Positions 1 through 9,236 of a DNA stretch of 31,229 nucleotides are shown in pieces. The notes under the pieces were generated by a model. The model was not told the origin of the DNA. It saw nothing but the letters and a program-made list of their open reading frames with translations, and searched no databases. The first letter of the stretch is position 1; each line of letters starts with the position of its first letter. Source of the DNA: a virus; the IMG/VR virus record IMGVR_UViG_3300032116_000893, positions 1 through 31,229 of that record. One strand, given 5' to 3'. Position numbers and translations under genes: made by a program.

Positions 1-1
1 A

Positions 2-2323
2 AAACATATTGCAAAATCAGAACGTGATTTAGGCAAAGGCAAAAAGGAAGCAGAAAATATTGCATGGGCAACTGCTAATAAGCGTGGATACCTAGACAAT
101 AAGAATAAGAAAAAAGTTAAAGAAGAAAAATTTACTAGTAATGGAAAACCAATAAGCAAAGATCAGTACGATGCGCTTAGGATAGCTGCAGGAAAGACAC
201 CTAGTCCAGCTAATGTAAAAGAAGAACTAAAAGGCGGTCAAAAGAATCTTGATGTTGCTGAACCAAAAGGTAAATTAGACGCTAAAGATTTTGCAAAATT
301 AAGGGCTAAAAAAGATATGAAGAAAAAAGTTAAAGAAGGCATAAATTTTGCTGAGATGATGAAAGAAACACAAATGGGCATTGAAGAAATGCTTGAAGAA
401 TTACAGCAAGAAATAGCTGAATTCAAAGCTACCGGTCACATGGGTGACAATTTACGTGATGCATTAGATATTCATCGTTACAAAGGCAAAGACAAATTAA
501 TGGGTGAGGCTCCTATGATGCAAACAATGGTTGAAGAACCACTTGACGAAAATCCATTTACATACGCAGCTAGACAAGCTAAAGCATCGGGTGATGATAG
601 TTTTAAATTAGACGGCGAAACTTTCCCAGTTAAAGAAGCGATGAGTAGGCATGCTAAAGGCTATCAAAAGTATGGCTCTGGAATGAAAGTGTTAGCAAAG
701 TTAGGACGTGAAGGTGCAAGTGAAGAAGAAATGGATGCTGCTAGAAAAAAGTTTAACAAATATGATAATGATGAAAAGGTAGATGAAGACGGACCTGGCG
801 CAGCAAGATTATACAGCGATGAACCTAATTTACGGCGTATAGCAGATATTAGTCAAGCTCCAATGGCCTCTCCAGATGAAATTAGGGCTGCAAAAGGGGT
901 TTTTCAAGATATGCCTAAGTCACCTAAAGATGACACAGGGACAATGCAAAATATGCCAAAGAGACCTAAAGATGACATTGAATACACACCATTACGTAAA
1001 GAACCAGAATCTGACATCTTTGATCGTGAAAAACCATACAGAGATCCTAGAACAGGTAAGATGGTAACACCACCAAAAGGTCTAAGCATCAGTGAACCAT
1101 ATGGCAAAAAAGGGTATCCTGATGCAGTGGATTTAAATGCTCCTCCATCAAAGAGTAAAGAACGTAAATCAATGAAAGAAAATTTTGATTTCTCATTATG
1201 GGACAATCAACTTGAAAAAATGATTAACGAAAGTTTAACTGTTACTACAACTCAAGGTGATGATGAAAAAGATAATAGTGTGAGTATTACAGCTAGTGGT
1301 GAAAAAGCTGCTGAAATAATGGCATTATTACGTAATGCTGGCATGGATTCAACAGGTGCTCAGATGCCAAATGAACCTGTCGTAGTTGAACCTGAGCAAC
1401 TACTATCAGCATACGGTGTTCCAATGTCACAAGATGACAATTCAGGATCAGGTCATGACGATATCGTTTCATTGATGCAAAAACTTACTGGATTAGGTTC
1501 AGACGAAGGTGACTCGGAAGAAATGGAAATAGATGTCATTGAACCAGATCATGAAGAACATGATTCAGAAGATTACGAAGAAGAGGATAACGAAGATGAA
1601 GGCGAGGAAGAAGACCAGGCTGAAGAAGATTCTGATGAAGAAGATAGTTCAGATGAGGAAGAAAAAGTAGACGAAGCATACGGTCAAGCTGATGAGGGCA
1701 ATGCTTTTACAGAAAAGTTAAAACAAACTCAAAAAGGTGATGAATTTGAACTTGACGGTAAAAAGTACAAAGATACAAGCAGTTTAGAAGAAGGCATGTG
1801 CCAAGAGTGCGGAATGAATGAAGCTGAATGTGGACATAGTGACATGAATGAAGGTGTTAAGGCAATGGGCATGATAACACCAACAGATGATGGCGAAGAG
1901 TATCAAGCTTTTCCAGGATACAGAGTTCGAAGCACTTTTAATAAAGGACAAGATAAGCCAGAAACGACTTTTGTTAAGGACACAGAAAGACGTAATGTTG
2001 ATACAAGCAGAGCACCAGATCAAAGCCGACTACCGTTAACGCCTAATTCTGACGAAGATCGTGTATCCGGACCCCGACATCTTTCAACAGGTGAACGAAC
2101 AGGAACAGAAAACTACGATGACGACAAAGAAATATACGAAGAAGAACTAGCAAATGGCGCTGATGACGTAGCGATGCAGGATTTACAATATTTAATTAAG
2201 ACTATTGCAGGTGGACTTAATAAGGAAAAGCGTGATCAAACGACATTGCCTCATACTGCTGTCAAAGTTACAGAAAGTAGAGAAATGCTCAATGAATGGA
2301 AGAAACTAAGTGGTATAAAATAA
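2..2323 (+). CDS. Long acidic phage protein, 5' end cut by window edge
   Basis: Function not recognised. The frame is open from base 2, so the ATG at 317 is probably internal and the true start lies left of the window. About 773 codons are visible. The protein is lysine/glutamate-rich, with a very acidic low-complexity tract encoded at about 1495-1680. A motif with LDG at its core (SFKLDGETF near 600, EFELDGKKY near 1740) occurs twice. A possible zinc knuckle (CxxC, then C-x-H) is encoded at 1799-1837. A 42-base internal duplication lies at 911-977. It is the only gene before a strong terminator. The composition suits a prohead-core or DNA-mimicking protein of a T4-like phage, but that is inference. 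I have a memory of similar segments (VSITASGEKAAEIMALLRNA) in uncultured marine phage proteins, without a function. Confidence 0.8.
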   Translation, partial: KHIAKSERDLGKGKKEAENIAWATANKRGYLDNKNKKKVKEEKFTSNGKPISKDQYDALRIAAGKTPSPANVKEELKGGQKNLDVAEPKGKLDAKDFAKLRAKKDMKKKVKEGINFAEMMKETQMGIEEMLEELQQEIAEFKATGHMGDNLRDALDIHRYKGKDKLMGEAPMMQTMVEEPLDENPFTYAARQAKASGDDSFKLDGETFPVKEAMSRHAKGYQKYGSGMKVLAKLGREGASEEEMDAARKKFNKYDNDEKVDEDGPGAARLYSDEPNLRRIADISQAPMASPDEIRAAKGVFQDMPKSPKDDTGTMQNMPKRPKDDIEYTPLRKEPESDIFDREKPYRDPRTGKMVTPPKGLSISEPYGKKGYPDAVDLNAPPSKSKERKSMKENFDFSLWDNQLEKMINESLTVTTTQGDDEKDNSVSITASGEKAAEIMALLRNAGMDSTGAQMPNEPVVVEPEQLLSAYGVPMSQDDNSGSGHDDIVSLMQKLTGLGSDEGDSEEMEIDVIEPDHEEHDSEDYEEEDNEDEGEEEDQAEEDSDEEDSSDEEEKVDEAYGQADEGNAFTEKLKQTQKGDEFELDGKKYKDTSSLEEGMCQECGMNEAECGHSDMNEGVKAMGMITPTDDGEEYQAFPGYRVRSTFNKGQDKPETTFVKDTERRNVDTSRAPDQSRLPLTPNSDEDRVSGPRHLSTGERTGTENYDDDKEIYEEELANGADDVAMQDLQYLIKTIAGGLNKEKRDQTTLPHTAVKVTESREMLNEWKKLSGIK
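911..977 (+). repeat. Degenerate 42-base tandem duplication inside the acidic gene
   Basis: Bases 911-935 and 953-977 are near-copies 42 bases apart, encoding MPKSPKDD and MPKRPKDD. The offset is a multiple of three, so the frame is kept. It looks like a local in-frame duplication of a lysine/proline segment. Confidence 0.6.
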
Positions 2324-2339
2324 TAAAACCACACTTTGG

Positions 2340-2367
2340 ATAGCCCGGTTATACGGGCTATTTTTTT
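2340..2367 (+). terminator. Rho-independent terminator
   Basis: Perfect 8-bp stem: ATAGCCCG (2340-2347) pairs with CGGGCTAT (2354-2361) around a 6-base loop, followed by T2361-2367. It sits 17 bases after the stop of the acidic gene and 24 bases before a late promoter motif, so it separates two transcription units. Confidence 0.92.
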
Positions 2368-2390
2368 GGGCAGAAGCTTTGTAAAAATAC

Positions 2391-2398
2391 GATAAATA
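2391..2398 (+). promoter_or_regulatory. T4-type late promoter core GATAAATA
   Basis: GATAAATAC matches the NATAAATA late-promoter core known from T4-like phages (T4: TATAAATA). It lies between a terminator and the fibre gene, 23 bases before its ATG. The same motif recurs before most late-type blocks in the window. Confidence 0.8.
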
Positions 2399-2421
2399 CA
2401 CTATAAAGGTAGAAATTTAAA

Positions 2422-4515
2422 ATGGCTCAAGAAACAATTGACTTCGGTGCATATCCCAACGACCCAGATTCGGATGCTATACGTGTAGCATTTCAAAAAA
2501 CTCAGAACAATTTCAATGAGTTGTTCTCAATTCAGTATCAAACTGGAGTGTCACAGTTATTTGAAGGTCCGGGTATTTCGTTAAATCTCAATACCGGAAA
2601 TGTTACAGTAACTAACCGTATCTCAAACATCACTATACAAACTGATTCAAACTTCCGCATTGGTGTAACTACCGCAACAAGTAACACAGCAACTATTAAT
2701 TCAGGAACTACCCCGTTTGTATTGAATTTAGCCAATGCAATATCAACGGGAAATATAACAGCAACAGGAGGAATTCAGGGAGTTCTTTCAGCAAATTCAA
2801 ATAGTCAGCCTAATATAACTACAGTTGGTAATTTAGGTAACTTGTCTGTTGTTGGTACTTTAAGATCAAATGCTATCGTTAGTAACAATGTCAATGCTTT
2901 AAATTTTACTGCTACTTACATGACTTCACCAGGTAGTAATAATCAAATATTATTGAATTCATTAGGTAACATTGATGCAACTTCTAATTTAACTTTTAAT
3001 GGCAATTTACTTACTGTGACCGGTGCTGTTTCAGCAACTGGAAATATTGTCGCTCAAAATTTCATTAATTCAGGAAACGCAATTGTTACAGGTAATATTT
3101 CTTCTAATGCAAATATTACCTGTAATTTAAACATGAGTGCAACTGGTAATATAACTGCAGGAAATTTTATAGGACGTTTTGCTAATGGTACTTCTAATAT
3201 AAGAATTCCTAGTGCTAATGGAAATATAGCTATAAGTGTAGCCGGTGTTTCTAATGTACTGACAGTATCAACAACGACAGTGGATGTAAATGGAATATTA
3301 GATGTTTCAGGTAATGTAACTGTTGGTAACTTATCTACCGTTGCTTTAACTGCAACAGGAAATGCCAATGTAGGGAATTTATTTGCTACTCTAGCAGTTA
3401 GTGCTACAGGTAATGTTACAGGTAGCAACTTTTTAACAGGTGGATTAATCAGTGCAACCGGTAATATAACAGCAAACAATATTACTATAGGTAACACAGT
3501 AAGTGTAGTTGGTAACATATTAGGTACTAATATTGCAGCTACAGGCAATGTAAGTGCAACTGGTGATGTTACTGGAGGTAGTCTCTATACAGCAAATATT
3601 GTTTCAGCCTTAGGTAATATTACAGGTGGCAATTTAATTACATCTGGTTTAGTAAGTGCAAATGGCAATGTTCAAGCTTTGAATTTACGAACAACTGGTC
3701 GCATCAGTGCGCAAGGTAATTTAACAGCAAGTACTGCTAATTTAGGTAATTCAGTAACAGCTAACTTTTTTATTGGCAGTGGCAATAATTTAAGTAACAT
3801 CCAAGGCAGTAATGTACTAGGAGATGTTGTCTCTGCGAATGTAAGTTATTTTGCAAATGTGACCACTACTGCAAATGCTAATATACTTACATATTTGCCA
3901 TTTGTAAACACTACAACAGGTAATGCCAATTTAGTTGCCGACACTTTACTGACATATAATTCAAATTCTAAAGTTTTATCAGCTCCCGCACTTAGCATTA
4001 CAGGAAACATAGTCGCAGGTAATTTAAACGTACAAACTGGTACATTAACAGGTAGAAATCTTTCAACTGGAGCGAATACAAATCAAGGCAATATTACAGG
4101 AAATTGGGTACTGACGGCAGGTTCATTATTAAGTGCAACTTATGCTGACTTGGCTGAGTATTATGCAGCAGATAAAGATATTGCACCAGGTACAGTAGTA
4201 GAATTTGGTGGCATAGCTGAAATCAGACAATGTGACACTGCAATGAGTAGTAGAGTAGCAGGAATTGTTTCAACGAATCCAGCATACGTTATGAACAGTA
4301 TGATTGAAGCCGAATATCCAGTCGCAGTAGCATTGCAGGGAAGAGTACCAGTTAAGGTAATTGGTTTAATATCAAAGGGTGATATGTTAGTAAGCGCAGG
4401 TAATGGGTTCGCTACATCTAATTCAACCCCTATAATGGGATCAGTACTTGGTAAAGCATTAGAAGATTTTAGTGGAGTTGAAGGTGTGATAGAAGTTGCA
4501 GTTGGTAGATTATAA
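2422..4515 (+). CDS. Repetitive fibre/structural protein with C-terminal DLAEYY module
   Basis: A 697-aa virion protein, probably a fibre. The N-terminus (about residues 17-36, AIRVAFQKTQNNFNELF) resembles the short attachment motif in the 7341 gene. The centre (about 100-560) is a long series of SATGNITGxNF-type repeats every 15-20 residues, as expected of a beta-solenoid or trimeric shaft. The C-terminal ~120 residues change character: a DLAEYY motif, a PGTVVEFGG turn, then a compact domain ending in VEVAVGRL. I recognise this as a module common at the end of marine phage fibre proteins. It follows a late promoter. The distal position of the compact domain suggests receptor binding or a trimerisation cap, but no receptor can be inferred. 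Confidence 0.85.
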   Translation: MAQETIDFGAYPNDPDSDAIRVAFQKTQNNFNELFSIQYQTGVSQLFEGPGISLNLNTGNVTVTNRISNITIQTDSNFRIGVTTATSNTATINSGTTPFVLNLANAISTGNITATGGIQGVLSANSNSQPNITTVGNLGNLSVVGTLRSNAIVSNNVNALNFTATYMTSPGSNNQILLNSLGNIDATSNLTFNGNLLTVTGAVSATGNIVAQNFINSGNAIVTGNISSNANITCNLNMSATGNITAGNFIGRFANGTSNIRIPSANGNIAISVAGVSNVLTVSTTTVDVNGILDVSGNVTVGNLSTVALTATGNANVGNLFATLAVSATGNVTGSNFLTGGLISATGNITANNITIGNTVSVVGNILGTNIAATGNVSATGDVTGGSLYTANIVSALGNITGGNLITSGLVSANGNVQALNLRTTGRISAQGNLTASTANLGNSVTANFFIGSGNNLSNIQGSNVLGDVVSANVSYFANVTTTANANILTYLPFVNTTTGNANLVADTLLTYNSNSKVLSAPALSITGNIVAGNLNVQTGTLTGRNLSTGANTNQGNITGNWVLTAGSLLSATYADLAEYYAADKDIAPGTVVEFGGIAEIRQCDTAMSSRVAGIVSTNPAYVMNSMIEAEYPVAVALQGRVPVKVIGLISKGDMLVSAGNGFATSNSTPIMGSVLGKALEDFSGVEGVIEVAVGRL

Positions 4516-4525
4516 GGAAATTAAT

Positions 4526-5143
4526 ATGATAACATTAGAAGTTTTAAAACAAATATGTCCAAAAACAAAAGAAAGCGTATTGAAAAAATATGCTCTGTCA
4601 TTACATGAAACTGCTGAATATTATGACATGTATGTTAATAAGAAAAGAGCCGCCGCATTCATAGCACAAACTGCACATGAAAGTGGTGGATTTAATTTTG
4701 TAAAAGAAAATTTAAATTATAGTGCTAAAGGATTAATGGGAACATTTAAAAAATATTTTCCTACTGAAGCATTGGCAAAGCAATATGAAAGACAGCCAGA
4801 GAAGATTGCTAATCGTGTCTACGCTAACCGTATGAGCAATGGTGATGAAGCAAGCGGTGATGGATATAAGTTTTGCGGTCGTGGATTAATTCAATTAACT
4901 GGTCGTGCTAATTATACAAAATTTTCACAAGACTTAGGTATTAGCTTAGATGAAACTGTAAAATATCTTGAAACACCTGAAGGTGCTGTAAGCAGTGCTG
5001 GTTGGTTTTGGGATCAAAATAACTTAAATCAATGGTGTGACAAAGATGATTTTATAACTCTTACGAAAAGAATCAATGGCGGTACTATTGGCTTAGAAGA
5101 TCGTAAGCATCATTATGAAATAGCACTAAAAGCTTTAGGATAA
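4526..5143 (+). CDS. GH19 chitinase-like endolysin
   Basis: A 205-aa peptidoglycan-degrading endolysin of the glycoside hydrolase 19 fold. HESGGF at 51-56 carries the likely catalytic Glu52, and ENLNYS (Glu61) is the likely second acid. CGRGLIQLTGRANY at 117-130 is the GH19 signature. An upstream in-frame ATG at 4496 would overlap the fibre gene and add 10 residues, but the ATG at 4526 has an AAGGA Shine-Dalgarno (4514-4518) 7 bases before it and starts right after the previous stop, so 4526 is chosen. No signal peptide is visible, so export should depend on a holin; the candidate is at 14804, about 9.7 kb away. Its place among fibre genes means it could instead be a virion-associated lysin. 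Confidence 0.93.
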   Translation: MITLEVLKQICPKTKESVLKKYALSLHETAEYYDMYVNKKRAAAFIAQTAHESGGFNFVKENLNYSAKGLMGTFKKYFPTEALAKQYERQPEKIANRVYANRMSNGDEASGDGYKFCGRGLIQLTGRANYTKFSQDLGISLDETVKYLETPEGAVSSAGWFWDQNNLNQWCDKDDFITLTKRINGGTIGLEDRKHHYEIALKALG

Positions 5144-5144
5144 C

Positions 5145-7307
5145 ATGGCACAACCTATTTGGGAAACACCTGCAGGATTATTAGGAAGTTATTCTTCTAC
5201 TTTACCCTTCAATGTACCTGTAAGAGCATTACCTGTTAATCCAGCTCTTTTGTTAAGTTACAATTTACTTAATGGGGTGCTTCCCAATGGATTTAGAATT
5301 AATACTGTCAACAATAATTGTGTTATTTCAGGAATACCCGAAGGTGTTAATAAAAATACCACTTATACTTTTACAATACGTGTAAATGATGAATTAGGTA
5401 ATTTTGCTGATAGAACATTTTCAATTGAACTTTTAACTGCAGGATTTCCTAAATTTGTTATTAGTTCAGGAAATTTACTTACAGTATTTGATAGTGAGTT
5501 TTTAAGTTATGAACTTGAATACACAACTCCAATTGCTAACGATCAAGTAAAGTTTTTTGTTGCTTCAGGAGATTTACCAGAAGGATTATTTTTAGATGAA
5601 GATACTGGTATAATTTCAGGCTATCCAGTAGCACCTATAAACTTTAACGGTTCTCCTTCTTCAAAGAAAAGTGATTTCACAATAACGTTATCGAGTGTTT
5701 TAGGTAGTGCTTCTGCTGCATATAGCATCACAGTTAAAAACGTACAACTTGTAAATCCCACAGTAAGTCCTAGGAAACCAGTTATTTTAAATTACTTTCC
5801 AAGAAGAATTCCAATTGAAGAAACTGATCCGTTTTATGAATACTATCTGATAGGTCAAAATGAAATACCGTTATTGAAAAGTGGAGACTTTTTTTCTTAT
5901 AAAATTATAGGGTATGATTTTGATGGTGGAACATTGCAATACTTCTTTGCTAATCTTCCTCCTGGTTTAACAGGAGACCCAAATAGTGGATGGATTACTG
6001 GAACAATTAATATCAATACAGGCTTAAGCCAATATATATTTGAAGTTTCTGTTACAAAACCTAATGGATTATATAGTGAAACCTTTCAATTTGTCATAAC
6101 AGTTTCTAATGATGTTACTAACGACATAGTTTGGGAAACACCTTCATATTTAGGGACAATTAATAATAACACAGTAAGCACTTTAAAAATTGAGGCAACA
6201 TCAGATCAAAATTTAACATATAGATTAATTGATGGTGATTTACCATCACAGTTAACTTTAGACAGTGCAGGAGAATTAATAGGTCAAGTGTCATATCAAC
6301 CTACTAAAGAACTTTTAGATCAATTCACAACAACAACTTTTACTTTTACTGTCGAAGCTATTGCGTTAGCTTATCCTTTGGTAAAAAGCAAAAGAACTTT
6401 TACACTAGATGTATACCAATTATACAATTTGGTAACTGAAAATGTATATATGAAAGCATCTCCTAATTTGTCTCAAAGATCAATAGTAGATACATTATTA
6501 ACTGATACCAGTCTTATACCAACTGAATTTTTATATAGAGCAAACGATTATAACTTTGGTAAGGCAACAGACATATCTTTTGTACATGCATATGGCATTG
6601 ACGCTAGTAGTGCAGAAAGTTATATTGAAGCAATGAAAAAAAATCACTATTGGAGAACACTGACATTAGGTGAATTAAAAACAGCTATTGCGAGAGATGA
6701 AAATGGTGATATAGTTTATGAAGTAGTTTATAGTCAAATTGTAGATGACTTAATAAACGAGAAAGGACAAAGTGTCTCATCCGAAATTAAATGGCCAACA
6801 AGGGTGAGTTTAGAATTAGGACCATATCTAACAAGTGAAGATTTTTTATACACTAGCTTTTCTAATGTACAGAATAATCTTTTTTATACAAGTTTAACTC
6901 CAGGAAGTACAAATACTTTTTATCCTGCTAGCTTAGACAATATGGCAACACAACTTTCAAACGTTTTAGGCAATGATCCAAACAGTGGTCTATTACCAAA
7001 ATGGATGACAACGCAACAAGCAAATGGAAACGTTTTGGGATACACAAGAGCATGGGTAATTTGTTATACGATTTCAGGTAAATCAACTGATATATTAAAC
7101 AACATAAATAACAACTGGCCTTATAAATTAAATTCTATTGATTTCACTGTGGATAGATATTACATAGATAAAAGTAATACATACAATTGGAACGACAATT
7201 TGAGTATACCAAGTTGGAGTGAATTACCGAGCGCAACGCCCACTCCTAATCCTATAAATTCAAAAGATTTTGTTATATCTTTCCCGCAAAAAACAATAAC
7301 GCCATAA
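5145..7307 (+). CDS. Structural protein with putative Ig-like (He_PIG-type) repeats
   Basis: A 720-aa protein, probably virion-exposed. Four degenerate repeats with an LPxGL-x(n)-tG-x-IsG-like core lie near residues 46-65, 143-162, 270-290 and 365-385, the pattern of He_PIG/cadherin-like beta domains. WETPAGLLG at 6-14 is echoed by WETPSYLG at 330-337, suggesting a larger duplicated unit. The C-terminal third (about 425-720) lacks these repeats and is not recognised. The start lies one base after the endolysin stop, so it is probably co-transcribed with the fibre and endolysin. I recall longer relatives in T4-like cyanophages annotated as structural. Adhesion or baseplate/fibre assembly are both possible. 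Confidence 0.8.
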   Translation: MAQPIWETPAGLLGSYSSTLPFNVPVRALPVNPALLLSYNLLNGVLPNGFRINTVNNNCVISGIPEGVNKNTTYTFTIRVNDELGNFADRTFSIELLTAGFPKFVISSGNLLTVFDSEFLSYELEYTTPIANDQVKFFVASGDLPEGLFLDEDTGIISGYPVAPINFNGSPSSKKSDFTITLSSVLGSASAAYSITVKNVQLVNPTVSPRKPVILNYFPRRIPIEETDPFYEYYLIGQNEIPLLKSGDFFSYKIIGYDFDGGTLQYFFANLPPGLTGDPNSGWITGTININTGLSQYIFEVSVTKPNGLYSETFQFVITVSNDVTNDIVWETPSYLGTINNNTVSTLKIEATSDQNLTYRLIDGDLPSQLTLDSAGELIGQVSYQPTKELLDQFTTTTFTFTVEAIALAYPLVKSKRTFTLDVYQLYNLVTENVYMKASPNLSQRSIVDTLLTDTSLIPTEFLYRANDYNFGKATDISFVHAYGIDASSAESYIEAMKKNHYWRTLTLGELKTAIARDENGDIVYEVVYSQIVDDLINEKGQSVSSEIKWPTRVSLELGPYLTSEDFLYTSFSNVQNNLFYTSLTPGSTNTFYPASLDNMATQLSNVLGNDPNSGLLPKWMTTQQANGNVLGYTRAWVICYTISGKSTDILNNINNNWPYKLNSIDFTVDRYYIDKSNTYNWNDNLSIPSWSELPSATPTPNPINSKDFVISFPQKTITP

Positions 7308-7312
7308 CATGT

Positions 7313-7320
7313 AATAAATA
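7313..7320 (+). promoter_or_regulatory. T4-type late promoter core AATAAATA
   Basis: AATAAATA fits NATAAATA and lies 20 bases before the ATG of the 7341 gene, the same spacing class as the 2391 and 19116 motifs. Confidence 0.6.
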
Positions 7321-7340
7321 ACTGACGGAAGAATAAAAGT

Positions 7341-8366
7341 ATGAGTTCAATTAACACAAATAACATCAATCCAAATTACCCTGTAGCAGGCGTAAATAAT
7401 AGTACACAGGGATTTAGGGATAACTTTACGTCTATCAAAACTAACCTAAATACAGCTGGTACAGAAATATCAGACTTACAAGATAAAGTGGTATTAAAAT
7501 CGGCACTAGACGGTCAAAGTTTAAACAATGACATGGCAAACACTTTAATTAGTAATGCTACTACGAGATCATTTAGAGCAAGTACATATAATTTAGGAAA
7601 CAATGTTCAGGGTACGACCACAATAAATGTGAGTCAAGGTGATGTTCAATACGGAACAATCACTGCAAATACAACTTTGTCTTTTGGTGGCTGGGCCCCA
7701 GTCGGAACTCAAAGCAATGTAGAGTTAAATCTCACGATTGCAAACAGCAGTGCCTTCATAACTTTCCCCACAACAACTAACGACGGTAATAATGTACCTA
7801 GTGTTGGGATTTCTTATACAGCACTTCAATTAGAGAACTATACAAGCAACATCACACCTAGTGCTAGCAATACTCACACTAATCAGGTGTCTATACCAGC
7901 AGGTGTTACACAAGTAAATTATCTAGTTTCAACTACAAGCTGCGGCACATTGATGGATATTTATCCAGTTAATAGACCCAAAAAATCTACAGCAATTATT
8001 AATGGTACACCTGCAATAACAAACGCAGCAGCAACAAATACCATTACTGCTGCTACTAATAGTACAACAGTAACAGGTAGTAGTACTCTATTTTTGACAG
8101 AATTAGTAGCAGGAAGAGTGATATTAAATTCTTCCAATGTCGTAATTGGAACTGTAAGTTCAATAGCAAGCAATACTTCATTAACTCTTACTGCTAATGC
8201 TAATGTAGCAGTTTCAGGAGCAGCCTATCGTAGACAAATGCCAATTGGTAGTCTAGGAGATGTGACTGGAACTATTGAAACTGACGGCACATACATATAC
8301 CTATGCACCGGTAACTATGACGGTACTACTGCAATTTGGAAAAGAGTTACGCCTAGTTCCTACTAA
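7341..8366 (+). CDS. Virion fibre-like protein with shared N- and C-terminal modules
   Basis: A 341-aa protein. The N-terminus contains AGVNNSTQGFRDNFTSIKTN (about 17-36), a motif I associate with T4-like marine phage neck/fibre proteins and similar in layout to the start of the 2422 protein. The middle is Thr/Asn/Ser-rich beta structure without clear repeats. The C-terminus (YIYLCTGN...WKRVTPSSY) closely resembles the C-terminus of the 25569 protein (YIYVCTATNVWKRVALTSF), so the two share a terminal module. A purine-rich GGAAGAATAAAA stretch precedes the ATG, and a late motif is at 7313. Structural role likely; exact location in the virion unknown. Confidence 0.8.
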   Translation: MSSINTNNINPNYPVAGVNNSTQGFRDNFTSIKTNLNTAGTEISDLQDKVVLKSALDGQSLNNDMANTLISNATTRSFRASTYNLGNNVQGTTTINVSQGDVQYGTITANTTLSFGGWAPVGTQSNVELNLTIANSSAFITFPTTTNDGNNVPSVGISYTALQLENYTSNITPSASNTHTNQVSIPAGVTQVNYLVSTTSCGTLMDIYPVNRPKKSTAIINGTPAITNAAATNTITAATNSTTVTGSSTLFLTELVAGRVILNSSNVVIGTVSSIASNTSLTLTANANVAVSGAAYRRQMPIGSLGDVTGTIETDGTYIYLCTGNYDGTTAIWKRVTPSSY

Positions 8367-8378
8367 CTAAATAAATGA

Positions 8379-8615
8379 ATGCAACATCCATTCATTACAG
8401 ACTTGTCAGGTAAATCTTTGGAAGACCTTTCCAAAGCCATATCCGATCTTAATCAAAAACTTAACTTTGCTTATCGTATGCAAAATGGAGCATTAATCAA
8501 CCAATTAAATATGGCTATAGAAAGTTATAACGTAGAGTACAAGAGAAGAATGGATGAAATGTACAAGAAAAATAATTTAGAGAAGCAAATTAACGTATCT
8601 AGTGATAGAAAATGA
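8379..8615 (+). CDS. Small conserved phage protein, helical
   Basis: A 78-aa protein, function not known. The sequence (SLEDLSKAISDLNQKLNFAY, then INQLNMAIESY and EYKRRMDEMYKK) is strongly helical and amphipathic, suggesting a coiled coil. I recall close relatives in T4-like cyanophages as conserved hypotheticals. There is no clear Shine-Dalgarno; the ATG follows a weak late-like AATAAATG (8370-8377) that ends one base before it. Its stop overlaps the next start (ATGA at 8612), so the two genes are translationally coupled. Confidence 0.75.
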   Translation: MQHPFITDLSGKSLEDLSKAISDLNQKLNFAYRMQNGALINQLNMAIESYNVEYKRRMDEMYKKNNLEKQINVSSDRK

Positions 8616-9229
8616 CTGCACGAATAAAGAGAAATTTTTCATTTCAGGCTGGTGTTTACTTTAAAGACAACTTCTATCTTAATCTATACACAACATGCAT
8701 TTATTTTGACATTGAAACTATCTCTGCAATGGAGCAATTTGTTTCAATGGAAAGAATCAAACATTTTTTCTCTCAATGTTTAGAAAATTGTATTTTCGTT
8801 GATGAAAATCATACATCAGTAATAGAAAAATATGTAGAAGCGTCACTTAAAGTTTGTACTTTACCAACTGATCCGTTCGATCAAATACTCGCAATTATGC
8901 TAGTAAAGAAACTTAACTCTATCTTAGAGGGAAGAATGATTATAACTGATATATCAGTCACAAGCTTATACAGTGATGACATTCACCATTTACATTCTAT
9001 TGAGGAAAACTTTGGTCCATTTGATGAATCGGGTTGGTGGAATGACACCTCTCCAAAATATAATAACATAAATTCAATAAACTCATCTAAGTCAAAAAAA
9101 CTTGTAAAATTGGTTAAGCAATCAGTTTCTTGGGATGAATTAAGTTTGAGTTTTGATGTTAAAGATCCATTCGAAACATCCAAAAATTCTGAAATAGTTT
9201 TTGTTAATTTTGATAAACGAAACGGTTAA
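8612..9229 (+). CDS. Conserved phage protein of unknown function
   Basis: A 205-aa soluble-looking protein with no signal peptide or membrane segment. The centre contains PFDQILAIMLVKKLNSILEG and ITDISVTS, then HLHSIEENFGPFDESGWWND, which I recall as conserved in T4-like marine phage hypotheticals. The C-terminal ~60 residues are Ser/Lys-rich and end in a predicted beta strand. It overlaps the preceding 78-aa gene by 4 bases (ATGA). No domain could be assigned. Confidence 0.72.
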   Translation: MTARIKRNFSFQAGVYFKDNFYLNLYTTCIYFDIETISAMEQFVSMERIKHFFSQCLENCIFVDENHTSVIEKYVEASLKVCTLPTDPFDQILAIMLVKKLNSILEGRMIITDISVTSLYSDDIHHLHSIEENFGPFDESGWWNDTSPKYNNINSINSSKSKKLVKLVKQSVSWDELSLSFDVKDPFETSKNSEIVFVNFDKRNG

Positions 9230-9236
9230 AAACAGT

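Noticed and set aside
2-316. Treating the ATG at 317 as the true start of the acidic gene
   Set aside because: The frame is open back to the window edge with continuous similar composition, and no Shine-Dalgarno or promoter precedes 317.
3054-3548. 164-aa minus-strand reading frame (also 25775-26197 and 26228-26578 minus)
   Set aside because: They are mirror frames of repetitive Gly/Asn/Thr fibre genes, lack promoters or Shine-Dalgarno sites, and have biased Val/Leu/Pro content typical of antisense shadows.
4496-4525. Upstream ATG for the endolysin
   Set aside because: It overlaps the fibre gene coding end and lacks a Shine-Dalgarno; the ATG at 4526 has AAGGA 7 bases upstream.
7113-7120. 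CATAAATA inside the Ig-repeat protein gene as a late promoter
   Set aside because: It lies within coding sequence almost 200 bases before the next gap, where a better-placed AATAAATA exists; probably chance in AT-rich DNA.
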